DNA of 64,000 bases from Nitrospira sp. (GTDB taxonomy: Bacteria > Nitrospirota > Nitrospiria > Nitrospirales > Nitrospiraceae): the NCBI GenBank assembly GCA_016715825.1, contig JADJXO010000001.1:1053001-1117000 (forward strand), given 5' to 3'. Positions 34,923 to 44,351 of this stretch are shown one piece after another. The translations under genes and the position numbers were made by a program. The notes beneath the pieces were generated by a model. The model was not told the origin of the DNA and searched no databases. It saw only the letters and a program-made list of their open reading frames with translations. Position 1 is the stretch's first letter. Each line of letters starts with the position of its first letter.

Positions 34923-35462
34923 TCAGGTCTTCCCTTTCGGTGCGGTGATCACCTTCCGCCATAAGAACAGTCTTGCCCAATAATATCCGGCCCAGGGTAG
35001 GAACATCGCGGGAACGCTGTGCACCCGTCCATAGGCGAAGGCGGCAATGGAGCTCCCCATCAGGAGAGTGACGCCTGCAATATACGCGAACGGAACCATC
35101 TGTCGACCCGGATGGTCAAAATCAGCAGGCTCTGATCTCTTTTTGAGCCTGCCTTTCATTCTCTCCAACCGCTGTCGCATTCTCGCCGCCAAAACTTCCG
35201 GGAATTCACGAAACAGATACCGCTGGTACACCGTATGTCCCGCACCCAATCCAATCCCTGACAGGAATAAACCGGAACTCTGAGAAAACGTATCCCACGT
35301 ATAGGTGTCGGTCGCAAACCATTGGTAGATGAGTCCTCCGACTCCGCCGACCAAACAGACGAGACCGAGAAAACCAGAGGGCATCAGTATGTGCATCTTC
35401 ACATACTCCAGCGCCTGCTGTGTGGTGTGTTGTGGCTGATTGACGTTAATAAGTTTTGGCAC
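34923..35462 (-). CDS. Unrecognised membrane protein
   Basis: A 179-residue protein I do not recognise. It has a predicted pair of membrane helices near the middle (FLGLVCLVGGVGGLIYQWF and GLFLSGIGLGAGHTVYQRYLF), a strongly basic cytoplasmic stretch (ARMRQRLERMKGRLKKRSE) and two further helices (AYIAGVTLLMGSSIAAFAYG, AMFLPWAGYYWARLFLW). The start is taken at GTG because AGGAAGGGAG lies just upstream; the frame is open a further 16 codons. It is convergent with lpxD, ending five bases from it. No function can be assigned. Confidence 0.7.
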   Translation of the reverse strand: MPKLINVNQPQHTTQQALEYVKMHILMPSGFLGLVCLVGGVGGLIYQWFATDTYTWDTFSQSSGLFLSGIGLGAGHTVYQRYLFREFPEVLAARMRQRLERMKGRLKKRSEPADFDHPGRQMVPFAYIAGVTLLMGSSIAAFAYGRVHSVPAMFLPWAGYYWARLFLWRKVITAPKGKT

Positions 35463-35765
35463 GATACTCCCTTCCTCTTCACTCAGGACAGTGGCTGGTT
35501 GCCACCGCATTATACCGACCTCGTTTGCTCCAGCAAAGTGGAGAACCAGGCCTTTTGTGAATTGGCTCAGAGTTCATGCGTGTACGGCAAGCAGGAGCAT
35601 GATCGCCATTACGGCGGGGGACCTCGGAGAAGGATCTTGGTGATGAGGTTCACTCGAAGAGCCGAGCCTGCTGAGCGGGTGACTTCCTTACACACTAGAA
35701 ACGGTGTCTTAATCTAGAGGATCAGGCGGTTGCTGGGCAGGCGCACCGGAGGTGGTGATGCCGGT
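35463..35765. other. Intergenic region, no gene seen
   Basis: About 300 bases between the membrane protein start and the end of the HD-GYP gene. No open frame with a ribosome binding site, no T-run hairpin and no recognisable RNA motif was found. It must contain the promoter of the membrane protein, but I could not pick one out. Confidence 0.5.
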
Positions 35766-36794
35766 TCAAGATTCCTTGATGACGGTCCGGCGACGTGTCA
35801 CCGCTCCTTGCATCGTCAACGCGATGGCATCAAGGCTTTCGAGAAGAGCCGTGAACTGATCGGAAACCATTGTGGATGGTACAGGACTCTGAATCTCCTG
35901 TCCGAGAGGATGAAATGCGACACGCCCGACGGCGGGTGGATTCAATGTCTCCGCTACCGAAATCAGAGGAATGAGGCTGAGGTCGAGCAAACGTCCCTCC
36001 GCGCCCTCCTTCCCCTGCTCATCATCAACCCTCACGACTGGACGAAGCGGATAGCGGCTATTCACCTTGGCGACGATGCCGACATCACCGGTCGTTAATC
36101 GGACCATCGTCCCAAGCGGGTACACCGACAATTGCTCGACCAGCGCCTTGAGGATCTCGCGCGGAAACGTCATTCGTTCAGTGACCAAAAGCTCTTTCAC
36201 GGCTTCATGAGGGAGGAAGCGACGTCGATAGGGGCGCTCGCTGACTAAAGCATCGAATACGTCCACCACTCCACAGATCTGAGCCATTTCACTGATCTCT
36301 CGACCCTGAAGTCGCTTGGGATATCCTTGCCCGTTAAACCGTTCATGAATTTGACCTATCACTCGTGCCAGCCAGTGATAGTCAGAACCGCATCGTTCGA
36401 TCACTCGAGAGCCGAAGTCGGGATGTTGCTCGATCACGGCCCGTTCTTCCTGAGTCAATCGGCCGTTCTTGGTGATCAACGTTTGTGGTACTGCAAACAA
36501 GCCGATATCATGAACGAGCCCCGCGAATGCCAATCGCTGCAGCTCTTCACCGTAGTACCCAAGTCCTATCCCGACCTTGGTTCCCAAGATAGCCACATTG
36601 ATCAGGTTCGTCATTAACGGTGTTCCCGAACGTCCGGACAAGGCCTCGACAACCAATTCATCATCCCGTTGTAGCGATACAACCAGATCGGCTGCAAGCC
36701 GCTCAAGCGAGGATAAGGCAAACGAACGACCACCTTGCACGGCAGTCGCCGTGTCGTTCAGAACCTGTTCTGCCTGATAATACCATTCGCTCAT
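35766..36794 (-). CDS. HD-GYP domain protein
   Basis: A 342-residue cytoplasmic protein. An N-terminal helical region (1-80) is followed by an HD-GYP domain with LVHDIGLFAVP (HD pair), IEQHPDFGSRVIE, IHERFNGQGYPKRL (GYP loop) and DVFDALVSERPYR. A C-terminal region of about 110 residues has a small beta domain (GTMVRLTTGDVGIVAKVN). HD-GYP proteins hydrolyse cyclic di-GMP. The motif reads IHERFNGQGYP where many enzymes have HHE, so one metal-ligand position differs and activity should be tested. The ATG overlaps the stop of the ATPase gene (ATGA). It is the last gene of the chemosensory operon, linking that pathway to c-di-GMP. Confidence 0.85.
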   Translation of the reverse strand: MSEWYYQAEQVLNDTATAVQGGRSFALSSLERLAADLVVSLQRDDELVVEALSGRSGTPLMTNLINVAILGTKVGIGLGYYGEELQRLAFAGLVHDIGLFAVPQTLITKNGRLTQEERAVIEQHPDFGSRVIERCGSDYHWLARVIGQIHERFNGQGYPKRLQGREISEMAQICGVVDVFDALVSERPYRRRFLPHEAVKELLVTERMTFPREILKALVEQLSVYPLGTMVRLTTGDVGIVAKVNSRYPLRPVVRVDDEQGKEGAEGRLLDLSLIPLISVAETLNPPAVGRVAFHPLGQEIQSPVPSTMVSDQFTALLESLDAIALTMQGAVTRRRTVIKES

Positions 36795-37669
36795 GTGCAC
36801 GCTCCCACTCCGCTGTTCGCACGTGCACGAACCATTCGTCCTGCAACCCGTTCAACGAGCGTTCGACTTACTCGATGCACCCCTGTGACACTTCCATAGT
36901 AGAGGCACAAATCACACAATGAGTTAATTAACCGGCAGACTCCACCGGTCTGTTGAAACACTCCGGAAATCGCGGGAGACGAAAATATCGGCAACGTACA
37001 ACCCACGGCAGCCAATCGAGCCACGATGTATGCTTTAGTTTCTGCACGATTGAAGCGTTCAAGATGGTGGCAGACGGCCACACGCTGCGCGAGCTGGGGA
37101 ATCTGCGCAAGACGATCCCGAAGTTCTGGTTGACCGACGAGCACCAATGTGATGAGAAACCGGTCGTTCAACTGGAAATTACTGAGGAGTCGCAATTCCT
37201 CAAATAAGCGGTCATGCTCGATCGCTTGGGCTTCATCCACCACGACAACCGTGTCGATGCCCTGATGATAGTTGGCAAGCAGCTGGTCGTTTAATCGGCG
37301 GAGTTGCTCGCCTCTGGGTCCGCCTGGATCCAAGCCGAGCTGAAATAAAATCTCTCCCAGGAATTCGTTCCCAGGAATGGTCGGGTTAGAGACAAGACCG
37401 ACCTCGTACTGAGTCCGGGGAAGCTTCAAAATGACCGCTCGACTGATGAGGGTCTTCCCACTTCCGATCTCGCCGGTCAACATCACGATTCCTTTACGAG
37501 CCTGAATCCCATACAGCATGCAGGCCATAGCTGCTTCATGTTTTACGGACGGCACGTAGAAGGTTGGGTCCGGCACATTTTCAAACGGACGCCGTTGGAA
37601 GCCCCAGTATGGCTCGTACGTTGACCGCTGAATACCGGGCATCTCACACGCAGCATTCTCGAACGACAC
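36791..37669 (-). CDS. ExeA/GspA-type AAA ATPase
   Basis: A 292-residue ATPase of the ExeA/MSHA-MshM family. The start region YEPYWGFQRRPFENVPDPTF (one motif) is diagnostic. Walker A is TGEIGSGKT near 68, Walker B is VVVVDEAQAI near 140, and LVLVGQPELRDRL follows near 175. No membrane helix or peptidoglycan-binding domain follows the ATPase core. Family members help assemble secretins or pili at the cell wall. Its place between a degenerate HPt-like protein and an HD-GYP protein in a chemosensory operon suggests control of pili or secretion. The start is GTG with AGGTGA just upstream. Confidence 0.85.
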   Translation of the reverse strand: MSFENAACEMPGIQRSTYEPYWGFQRRPFENVPDPTFYVPSVKHEAAMACMLYGIQARKGIVMLTGEIGSGKTLISRAVILKLPRTQYEVGLVSNPTIPGNEFLGEILFQLGLDPGGPRGEQLRRLNDQLLANYHQGIDTVVVVDEAQAIEHDRLFEELRLLSNFQLNDRFLITLVLVGQPELRDRLAQIPQLAQRVAVCHHLERFNRAETKAYIVARLAAVGCTLPIFSSPAISGVFQQTGGVCRLINSLCDLCLYYGSVTGVHRVSRTLVERVAGRMVRARANSGVGACT

Positions 37670-37723
37670 CGTTTCACCTACTTGTTTTCACATCGACGAC
37701 TTTGGGACGGGTCGGCACACCAG

Positions 37724-38650
37724 TCATCTTGGCAAAACCCCTTGTATCGCAGCACGCTCCGTTCGTCCACTCTGGCCCCATTCCTCTAGCCTGTTGACAG
37801 TTTGAACCAGACGCGAATGGACAGCCTCATATCGATGGGTGCCAACACCAATCCGTTGTTCCATCACAAGTGTCAGGAAGCTGTGAAGCCCCATGAAAAA
37901 CGTCATGGCATGAGATGCGTTGGCCTGCTGAGCTGCCGACCACAGTTGTGCAACACGCTCCACGGCATTCTGCAGTTGTGCCGGCGCTGCCCCCCCGTTT
38001 TGGAGTGCCTGAAACACGGTAGAAAGATGGAGGACGTCTTGACGGACAAGGTCCAGAAAACCCCGCTCCGCTTCTTCTAACCGGTCGAGAAACTCTTGGA
38101 TCGAGGCAAGGTTACACTGTTCCATCCCACGATTCATAAGCCCCTCAGTCTGAGCCATTACAGTCTGGACTAAATTACGGGAGGAGGTCCCTGGGGCCAA
38201 ACTTTGCTCAGGAATGGCACGGAGGCGGACTAAGAGTTCTTGTGTGCTAATCACCGCCGGAGCATTCTCGACCGTGGTTGGGTCGACCTCGGTCTCAAAA
38301 GTGACACCGGTCGCCCGCGTCAGCGCTCCATGAATATGTCCTAATTGCTTACAGAGTGCGAGGAAATCATCCGCCGAGATCGATACACCCGGTTCTTGAA
38401 CCGCTTCAACAAAGGGAAGGGCTGAAAAACTCGCCCGTTCAACATCACTCAAGTAAATGGTCGCTGCAGATCCACCGAGATTGGTGATGCCGACCTTAAT
38501 GGTCTGGGCCAAGGAGCGATGACGCTCGGCAGGGGGGGCCTGTTGAAGCTCATCGAGAGCCACATGAATCTGCTGAAGCCATTCCTGTGCTTCTTGAACG
38601 AACAGTTCGATCAGTTCTTTCTGGAACGCATCTTCAGTTTCAACAGACAT
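37724..38650 (-). CDS. Degenerate HPt-like protein of the chemosensory operon
   Basis: A 308-residue helical protein. The N-terminal 110 residues follow the layout of CheA HPt domains (ELIELFVQEAQEWLQQIHVALDEL leads in, one helix). Where a phosphotransfer domain reads (T)HTLKGSAATIG, this has ITNLGGSAATIYL: the phospho-accepting histidine is replaced by threonine near residue 56 and the lysine by glycine. It cannot accept phosphate by the usual route. The rest is helical and ends with TVNRLEEWGQ, without other recognised domains. It may act as a docking decoy or adaptor. It is encoded between the receiver/coiled-coil protein and the ExeA-type ATPase. Confidence 0.7.
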   Translation of the reverse strand: MSVETEDAFQKELIELFVQEAQEWLQQIHVALDELQQAPPAERHRSLAQTIKVGITNLGGSAATIYLSDVERASFSALPFVEAVQEPGVSISADDFLALCKQLGHIHGALTRATGVTFETEVDPTTVENAPAVISTQELLVRLRAIPEQSLAPGTSSRNLVQTVMAQTEGLMNRGMEQCNLASIQEFLDRLEEAERGFLDLVRQDVLHLSTVFQALQNGGAAPAQLQNAVERVAQLWSAAQQANASHAMTFFMGLHSFLTLVMEQRIGVGTHRYEAVHSRLVQTVNRLEEWGQSGRTERAAIQGVLPR

Positions 38651-38704
38651 TGTTTTCGGCCAACCATGAGAGCCATAGCCATCGCACGGGGCGGAGGAGT
38701 GACA

Positions 38705-39907
38705 TCAGGGCTGTCCTTTTCCACTTCCAAGCTGAGAGGCCAACCCTGCAATTTCACCCAGCTTGCGGGCCATCTCTTCGAACCGTTTAGTCGCATGTTC
38801 AGCCGCCTGCTCAGTTTCCTCGACCCGTCGGGAAAGGACTTCGTTCCGCTCACGTTCAGCCACTAGAAGCCCTTCCAACTCCTGGACTTTTGTCTCTGTC
38901 TTCTGCACCTCCTGCAGCCGGTCTACAGTTTCGGTGAGTTTTTGCTGTTCAGCCGTGAGTTCGGTTTCAAGCGTCTGGACTCTCTGTTGGAGTTCAGCCA
39001 CTTGCTTTTGCTCAGCGATGAGTCGAACTTCTGCATCTTGAGCCTTTGATGAGGACTTTTCCAATTCAGCAAGCTGTTGAACCAGCTGCTCTGCCGCTGC
39101 TCGCTCTGCGTTCAGCGCAGATTCCAATTCTGTAAGGCGTTCTGACGTCTTCCGCGCACCCAGAGCCTCCTCTCTGAGCGTCCCTACCTGTGTCTCCTCT
39201 GCCTTGAGGGCAGCTTCCAACTCAGGAATTCTTGATGCCAGAGGCTCGAGCGTTGCGAGTTTCGCTTCAAGATCACTAGCACGCTGACGCTCCCTGGCCA
39301 ACTGCGCCTCGAATTCCTTGGCTCTCCTTAGCTGCGCGGCAGCTTCTGACAGCTGTTTTGTCAAATCTTCCGATCGCGTTCGTTCTGCCCGAAGTTGCTC
39401 CTCCATCTCCTTGAGCTTGCTGACGTCCTGATGCGCGCTCGCTTGCTCACGATTCGCAATCGAAGGAACTCGTTCGACAGCCGCTGTCGGTTGATCTGAT
39501 ACGGCTCGGCTCGCTGAAGTCGACTCTGGTGGGGTTTCCTGTCGTTTTGCCATCAACTCGAGTACACGATCTTTCAACGATGTGCCCTGGAACGGTTTTT
39601 TTAGTACCCCATCTGCTCGACAGGACTCAGCCTGTTTGGTCACTTCATCATTGACGATGCCGGAGATCAGGAGCACGGGCGTCGTTGCGAGGGTGGGGTT
39701 CCCTCTGACAAACGCACAGACTTCATAGCCACTCTTATCAGGCATGATCACGTCGGAAACGACCACATCCGGTCGCTCTTTTGTGAGATAGGCCAAGGCT
39801 TCTTCGCCGTTTGCCGCGAGCGTGACCCCGAGTCCAGCCTCGGTTAACAGTCGTTCAGCGACTTTTCGAACTGCGATACTGTCATCGGCTATAAGAATCT
39901 TTGGCAT
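38705..39907 (-). CDS. Receiver domain with long coiled coil
   Basis: A 400-residue response regulator. Residues 1-122 are a complete receiver: acidic pair in LIADDSIAV, phospho-acceptor aspartate in VVVSDVIMP, and lysine in VLKKPF. After a Ser/Thr-rich linker, about 240 residues form an unbroken heptad coiled coil (KLKEMEEQLRAERTR to KRFEEMARKLGEIAG). No DNA-binding or enzymatic output domain is present. Phosphorylation could therefore change assembly or localisation of a scaffold, in the manner of FrzS- or PilG/PilH-like regulators of polarity. The start was set at MPKILIAD, with AAAGGTG six bases upstream. Confidence 0.85.
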   Translation of the reverse strand: MPKILIADDSIAVRKVAERLLTEAGLGVTLAANGEEALAYLTKERPDVVVSDVIMPDKSGYEVCAFVRGNPTLATTPVLLISGIVNDEVTKQAESCRADGVLKKPFQGTSLKDRVLELMAKRQETPPESTSASRAVSDQPTAAVERVPSIANREQASAHQDVSKLKEMEEQLRAERTRSEDLTKQLSEAAAQLRRAKEFEAQLARERQRASDLEAKLATLEPLASRIPELEAALKAEETQVGTLREEALGARKTSERLTELESALNAERAAAEQLVQQLAELEKSSSKAQDAEVRLIAEQKQVAELQQRVQTLETELTAEQQKLTETVDRLQEVQKTETKVQELEGLLVAERERNEVLSRRVEETEQAAEHATKRFEEMARKLGEIAGLASQLGSGKGQP

Positions 39908-39945
39908 ACCTGCACCTTTCATCCTTCTCCATCTCTGAGGAATGG

Positions 39946-40392
39946 CTACATACTCGATCCGAGTTGTGCGATTGCCAGAATTGGGATCTCATCGAGTCCA
40001 CTGGCATAACTTCCTTCTGCCGGCACATCTTTGGGTCGATAGGCCTGGACCGCCGTTGATTCGATCGTCTGAAGGACCGGCATCTCTTCATCGATGCATA
40101 TCACCATATCTCCCAATGGATGCTTTATCCTGAGACACAAGGGATTGTTTCCCTGCACACAAAGACGTAGAGCCGAGGCCAGATCGAATACTGGAAGAAC
40201 GGCCTGATCTTGACGAACAACCGCCGTGATAAACGGGGTACGACCACCAACTGGGATGGAAACTCTCCATTCTGAAATGCCACTGACTTCCGATGTCTTC
40301 ACTGCCAATCGCCTACCACCAACTGAAAAGACTAAGAGCATCCACGATGACGGTGTGGCATGTTTCTGCCGATTTCCTCCCATCCTCAGCAT
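39946..40392 (-). CDS. CheW-like coupling protein, divergent (copy 1)
   Basis: A 148-residue protein with a reduced CheW-type fold: SWMLLVFSVGGRRLAVKTSEVSGI, VGGRTPFITAVVRQDQAVLPVFDLASAL (strand pairs). CheW proteins hold the receptor and CheA together. This one lacks the typical NLRG motif seen in the canonical CheW of this operon. It overlaps the upstream second CheW-like gene by seven bases. Two divergent CheW-like genes in tandem may give the receptor array different coupling properties or form a heterodimer. Confidence 0.72.
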   Translation of the reverse strand: MLRMGGNRQKHATPSSWMLLVFSVGGRRLAVKTSEVSGISEWRVSIPVGGRTPFITAVVRQDQAVLPVFDLASALRLCVQGNNPLCLRIKHPLGDMVICIDEEMPVLQTIESTAVQAYRPKDVPAEGSYASGLDEIPILAIAQLGSSM

Positions 40393-40901
40393 GCTGGCCT
40401 CTCACCCGCAGCACAGTCCCGAACATCCATACAGGACAGCGCGGTTCTCTGAACATGCGTCACATCGGACCCGACGTGTTCCCCAAGAACCCATGTTGGG
40501 TTGAGGATGAGTGCAATGCTTTGTTCAAACAGAATCATGCCTCGATACCACTGTCGTTCTACGCTGCTGAATTGAGTCGGCAGAGGCAGGATTTGCGATG
40601 GTTGAACCTCCAATTGCCCATGAATATGACTGACACGAATAGTACAGTGGCTCCCTTGATCAGTAAGTATCACAACAGGTGTCTCTGGACGTATGGGAAC
40701 ATCGGTAAGATTCAACTGCATGATAAGATCAACCGTTCTGTCGACTACTTCTCGGATCCCTGGCTTTTCACTACATTCCAATTCTTGAACGGTCAGCAGC
40801 TCTCTTATCGATCCAGCCTCAAATGCCAGATACCTCCTGCCAATCGTGACAATGATGAAGTGCAGTAGCGATGCCGATGCCCCCTGTTCCTGGATGCTCA
40901 T
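40386..40901 (-). CDS. CheW-like coupling protein, divergent (copy 2)
   Basis: A 171-residue protein with CheW-like strands (HFIIVTIGRRYLAFEAGSIRELL; PVVILTDQGSHCTIRVSHIHGQLEV). It lacks the NLRGTIVPL-type motif of standard CheW and has a longer, cysteine-containing C-terminus. Similarity to the adjacent copy is limited to the fold. It follows cheA by 70 bases and overlaps copy 1, so all are presumably co-transcribed. Whether it binds CheA is untested. Confidence 0.65.
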   Translation of the reverse strand: MSIQEQGASASLLHFIIVTIGRRYLAFEAGSIRELLTVQELECSEKPGIREVVDRTVDLIMQLNLTDVPIRPETPVVILTDQGSHCTIRVSHIHGQLEVQPSQILPLPTQFSSVERQWYRGMILFEQSIALILNPTWVLGEHVGSDVTHVQRTALSCMDVRDCAAGERPAC

Positions 40902-40971
40902 GTCAGCACTCTCATTACCATTGTCTGCAACTACCCACGTTCCGTCAATTAATACGAATATTTCCGCAAGG

Positions 40972-43900
40972 TTACCTTCGGGGAACAGACGTCTGTCCTA
41001 CCCATCGCTCAACTTCTCGTAGCAACACGTGCTCTTCTACAGGTTTGGCAATGTACGCATTCGCGCCGATAGAAAGGGCCATTTGCCGGTGCTTGTCCCC
41101 AGCGCGCGTTGTCATCACCACGATGGGGGTCTGCTTTGTTTCAGGACGGCTCCTGAGTGCTTGGATAACTTCAAACCCGTTTAGCTTTGGCATCTCGAGA
41201 TCGGTGAGTATCATTCGATACGATGTCGCTGACGCTTTCCGTAGTCCATCTTCCCCGTCCACCGCTGTGTCGATCTGATATCCCGCAGATTCCAGCATTT
41301 TCCCCACAAACTTCCGAATACTCAACGAATCATCGACCAGCAATAGACGCATATCCTGAGACTCAGGAGAACCCATTTCTTCCGAGACAACTGCGTCGTA
41401 TCGATCAGCGGTCTTCGTCAAGACCGAGGGTGATCCTGAATCCTTTGCCTCTCGTGGGGCCAACCGAGCTGGATCGATGACCAAAATGACGCGCCCCTCA
41501 GGATCGATCGTCGCTCCACCGAACAATGAATGCTCAAGCGGTCTGAGCATCCCAAGAGACTTAATGACGATTTCTTGTCTCCCGAGCAGTGCATCGACGG
41601 CTAATCCTATCGGACCGGTGGCCGTCCGAACCACGACTACCGGCATAGTCCATTCGACGGGTCCGGACTCCCGCCGGAGCACGTGGAACAACGATTGAAC
41701 CTCAATGGCTTCTTCTGCGATCTGTAAGAAGGTCCGCCCATCCACCTCTCGCATCGAGGACGCGGTAGGCATCGTCACTTCGTGGATATTAAGCAGAGGA
41801 ATCGCATACCGCTCTGTCCCTGCGCGAACCAGCAATGCGGTCGCGATAAGCAAGGTGAGCGGAAGGGCTAAGGTGAACTTGGTCCCGAGTCCAGGCATGG
41901 ACTCGACCTCGATCTGCCCGTTCATCTCCTCGATGACTCGTTTGACAACATCTAATCCGACACCCCGCCCTGCCTGGCCTCCCACTTTCTCGGCAGTCGA
42001 AAATCCAGGCAAGAAGATCAATTGGAGTGCATCCGCATCCGACATCGTTTGAAGCTGCTGGGAATGAGCCAACCCCATCCTGACGGCTTTTGCGCGAATC
42101 TTGGCTAGATCTAACCCCGCACCATCATCTTCAACCTCGATGATAATGGAGTTGCCACGATGTGCGGCATGCAAATAGACCGTGCCGACAGCCGGCTTAC
42201 CCCTAGACACCCGATCGACTGCCGGCTCGATGCCATGATAGACCGCATTCCGAACGAGATGTACCAAAGGATCTACCAATCGCTCGACCACACCGGTATC
42301 CACTTCTGTCTGCTCACCCGACGTCACAAGGGACACTTCTTTGTTGGATGCACGAGCGATTTCCCTGATCGCTCGCCGGAACCTGGTAAACGGCGTCCCG
42401 ATCGGAACCATCCGTGCTCGAGAAATTTCATCACGCATGAGGAACGTCAGGTGTTGCAGATGGCTCATGTCCTCATGTGCCCGTCGAATGGACCCGTCAA
42501 GCTGTGACATCGACTCACTAATATCGGCCGTGACTTCTCCGATGCGTCGGGCGAGGATGTTAAAGTCGTCGTACTTATCGAGCTCGAGACTACCAAAATC
42601 TCCAAAGGCTGGAACCGCATGCACGGGAACTGCGATCGAACTGCTGGGTGTCTCCCGATACGTAAAGGTGTGCTTCTCGGCGAACGATTGGACAGACTCC
42701 ACCAAGCGTGCCTTGAACACGAGGACCTGTTGCGATAGTTGCTCCAACACCTGTAAACGTTGTTCCAATCGGCTGCGTCCGGTGACCAGTTCTCCAACAA
42801 GATTCATGAGTCGCTCTAATCGAGCGTAGCTGACACGAATTACCTCACGCTCTTCAGCAGCCTTTGCATCCTGAGGTTTCTCTTGAGCATGCGGCTCTTC
42901 TCGCTGACTACCTGAAGAATCGGTGCCCGCGGATGGATCAGCCGGGCACGGTCCCAACGTCGACTCAACGGGCAAGCCTTGATCCAACTTCTTCAGTTCC
43001 GCACGGGCTGCGCGGAACCGTTCCCGCGTCCCGATAACCCCGCCAGGATCTCTTCGCATCAGCACCCGAACGACATCGATTGTACGCAGCAACAGATCGG
43101 CGTGCCCGGGTAGCACGCTGAAACGACCGTCCCGTACCGCCCCCATGAAATCCTCAACATGATGCACAAGGTCACCTATAGATCGAAACCCTACCGTATA
43201 GGCAGATCCTTTCAAGGTATGTGCGGTGCGAAAGAGCTGATTCACCAATTCCCTGTCTTGCGGATCCTTCTCCAAGCGCAAAAGTTCCGCCTCCAACAGT
43301 TCAAGATACTCTTGGGCTTCAGGGACAAAGTAGGACATGACTTCTGGGTCTAGGTCCGGAATCAGGTAGTCGTCGGATAAGTCCGTGACGGGTAATTCGA
43401 CATTGACATCCGCCTCACTGTGACCCGAACTCGAATCGGTCGTTTCCATACTCGGCGGCACAGCGTCTTGCGCAGAAGCGACGGTGGCACCCTCACATAC
43501 CTGAGTCAGTTGCTGCACAAGGACTGGCACCTCTTGTTGCAGTTTCGACACCTCGGCCGAATCTTTTCGGAGAAGGCGACGGATCAGGCTGGCCGCTGCA
43601 CGCATCATTTTGAGCAGCATCGAGGTAATGCACAAACGCTTCTCTCTGACTGCAATCATGCAATCTTCCATGGGGCGCGAGACATCCCCAATCACTTGGA
43701 ATCCGACCGTGTACGCGGACCCTTTGAGTGTATGTGTGGCTCGAAAAAGTCGGTAGATTGACTCTGCATCACCGGGTGTGTTTTCAAGCGTGCGAAGCAA
43801 CTCATCAATGGCACCCAAATACTCCTCCGCCTCGGGAATGAAATACGACAGAATCTCCTGGTCAAGTAAGGGATTCACATAGTCCGTAGTGGCGAATGAC

Positions 43901-44304
43901 AACGTGATCGACGATTCATTTAAACGGTCCAGAGATATCAGACATTGCTCAACCAGACGGTGATCCTCGTCCTTTCCCTGGCCAATGAATGCGACAAGGG
44001 TACTCAGGGACTCTATGGTTTCCCTCATGACTGCAACGACCCTAGGCCAATCGGCAGGAAGTTGCTCGACTGCGCGCTCAAGAATCCCCTCAAGTTGTTC
44101 AGCCACGCGAGAGACCCCTTCATAGCCGTACAAAGCAGCCGCGCCACGAATCCGATGGGCAATAATGTACTGTTCCTGGAGCGTGTGAGAGGCAGGAATC
44201 GAGTCGGCGGCGATGCACAGTGCTTCCGCCAACGTCGTCAGTCCGTCTGACGTTTCTGAGACGAAGATGCGAACTAAATCGCTCCGATCGGATTCCAATC
44301 CCAT
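40972..44304 (-). CDS. cheA: Hybrid CheA kinase with three HPt domains and a receiver
   Basis: A 1110-residue sensor kinase. Three HPt-type units are visible: IIAHRIRGAAALYGY (H50), RATHTLKGSAYTVGF (H191) and RTAHTLKGSAYTVGF (H362). The dimerisation and ATPase core spans about 480-800, with LERLMNLVGELV, the N box HLVRNAVYHGIE, EVEDDGAGLD and AGRGVGLDVVK. A CheW-like domain follows (about 805-945). A C-terminal receiver covers about 985-1100 (LLLVDDSLSIRKF, LTDLEMPKLNG, YIAKPV). This architecture resembles ChpA/PilL of twitching-motility pathways rather than flagellar CheA. No P2 domain is evident. It is preceded by the MCP and followed by two CheW-like genes. Confidence 0.93.
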   Translation of the reverse strand: MGLESDRSDLVRIFVSETSDGLTTLAEALCIAADSIPASHTLQEQYIIAHRIRGAAALYGYEGVSRVAEQLEGILERAVEQLPADWPRVVAVMRETIESLSTLVAFIGQGKDEDHRLVEQCLISLDRLNESSITLSFATTDYVNPLLDQEILSYFIPEAEEYLGAIDELLRTLENTPGDAESIYRLFRATHTLKGSAYTVGFQVIGDVSRPMEDCMIAVREKRLCITSMLLKMMRAAASLIRRLLRKDSAEVSKLQQEVPVLVQQLTQVCEGATVASAQDAVPPSMETTDSSSGHSEADVNVELPVTDLSDDYLIPDLDPEVMSYFVPEAQEYLELLEAELLRLEKDPQDRELVNQLFRTAHTLKGSAYTVGFRSIGDLVHHVEDFMGAVRDGRFSVLPGHADLLLRTIDVVRVLMRRDPGGVIGTRERFRAARAELKKLDQGLPVESTLGPCPADPSAGTDSSGSQREEPHAQEKPQDAKAAEEREVIRVSYARLERLMNLVGELVTGRSRLEQRLQVLEQLSQQVLVFKARLVESVQSFAEKHTFTYRETPSSSIAVPVHAVPAFGDFGSLELDKYDDFNILARRIGEVTADISESMSQLDGSIRRAHEDMSHLQHLTFLMRDEISRARMVPIGTPFTRFRRAIREIARASNKEVSLVTSGEQTEVDTGVVERLVDPLVHLVRNAVYHGIEPAVDRVSRGKPAVGTVYLHAAHRGNSIIIEVEDDGAGLDLAKIRAKAVRMGLAHSQQLQTMSDADALQLIFLPGFSTAEKVGGQAGRGVGLDVVKRVIEEMNGQIEVESMPGLGTKFTLALPLTLLIATALLVRAGTERYAIPLLNIHEVTMPTASSMREVDGRTFLQIAEEAIEVQSLFHVLRRESGPVEWTMPVVVVRTATGPIGLAVDALLGRQEIVIKSLGMLRPLEHSLFGGATIDPEGRVILVIDPARLAPREAKDSGSPSVLTKTADRYDAVVSEEMGSPESQDMRLLLVDDSLSIRKFVGKMLESAGYQIDTAVDGEDGLRKASATSYRMILTDLEMPKLNGFEVIQALRSRPETKQTPIVVMTTRAGDKHRQMALSIGANAYIAKPVEEHVLLREVERWVGQTSVPRR

Positions 44305-44351
44305 CAGATTGCCTTAGGACTGAGGAAGACGTGTTTGCAGCGCCTACTCGA

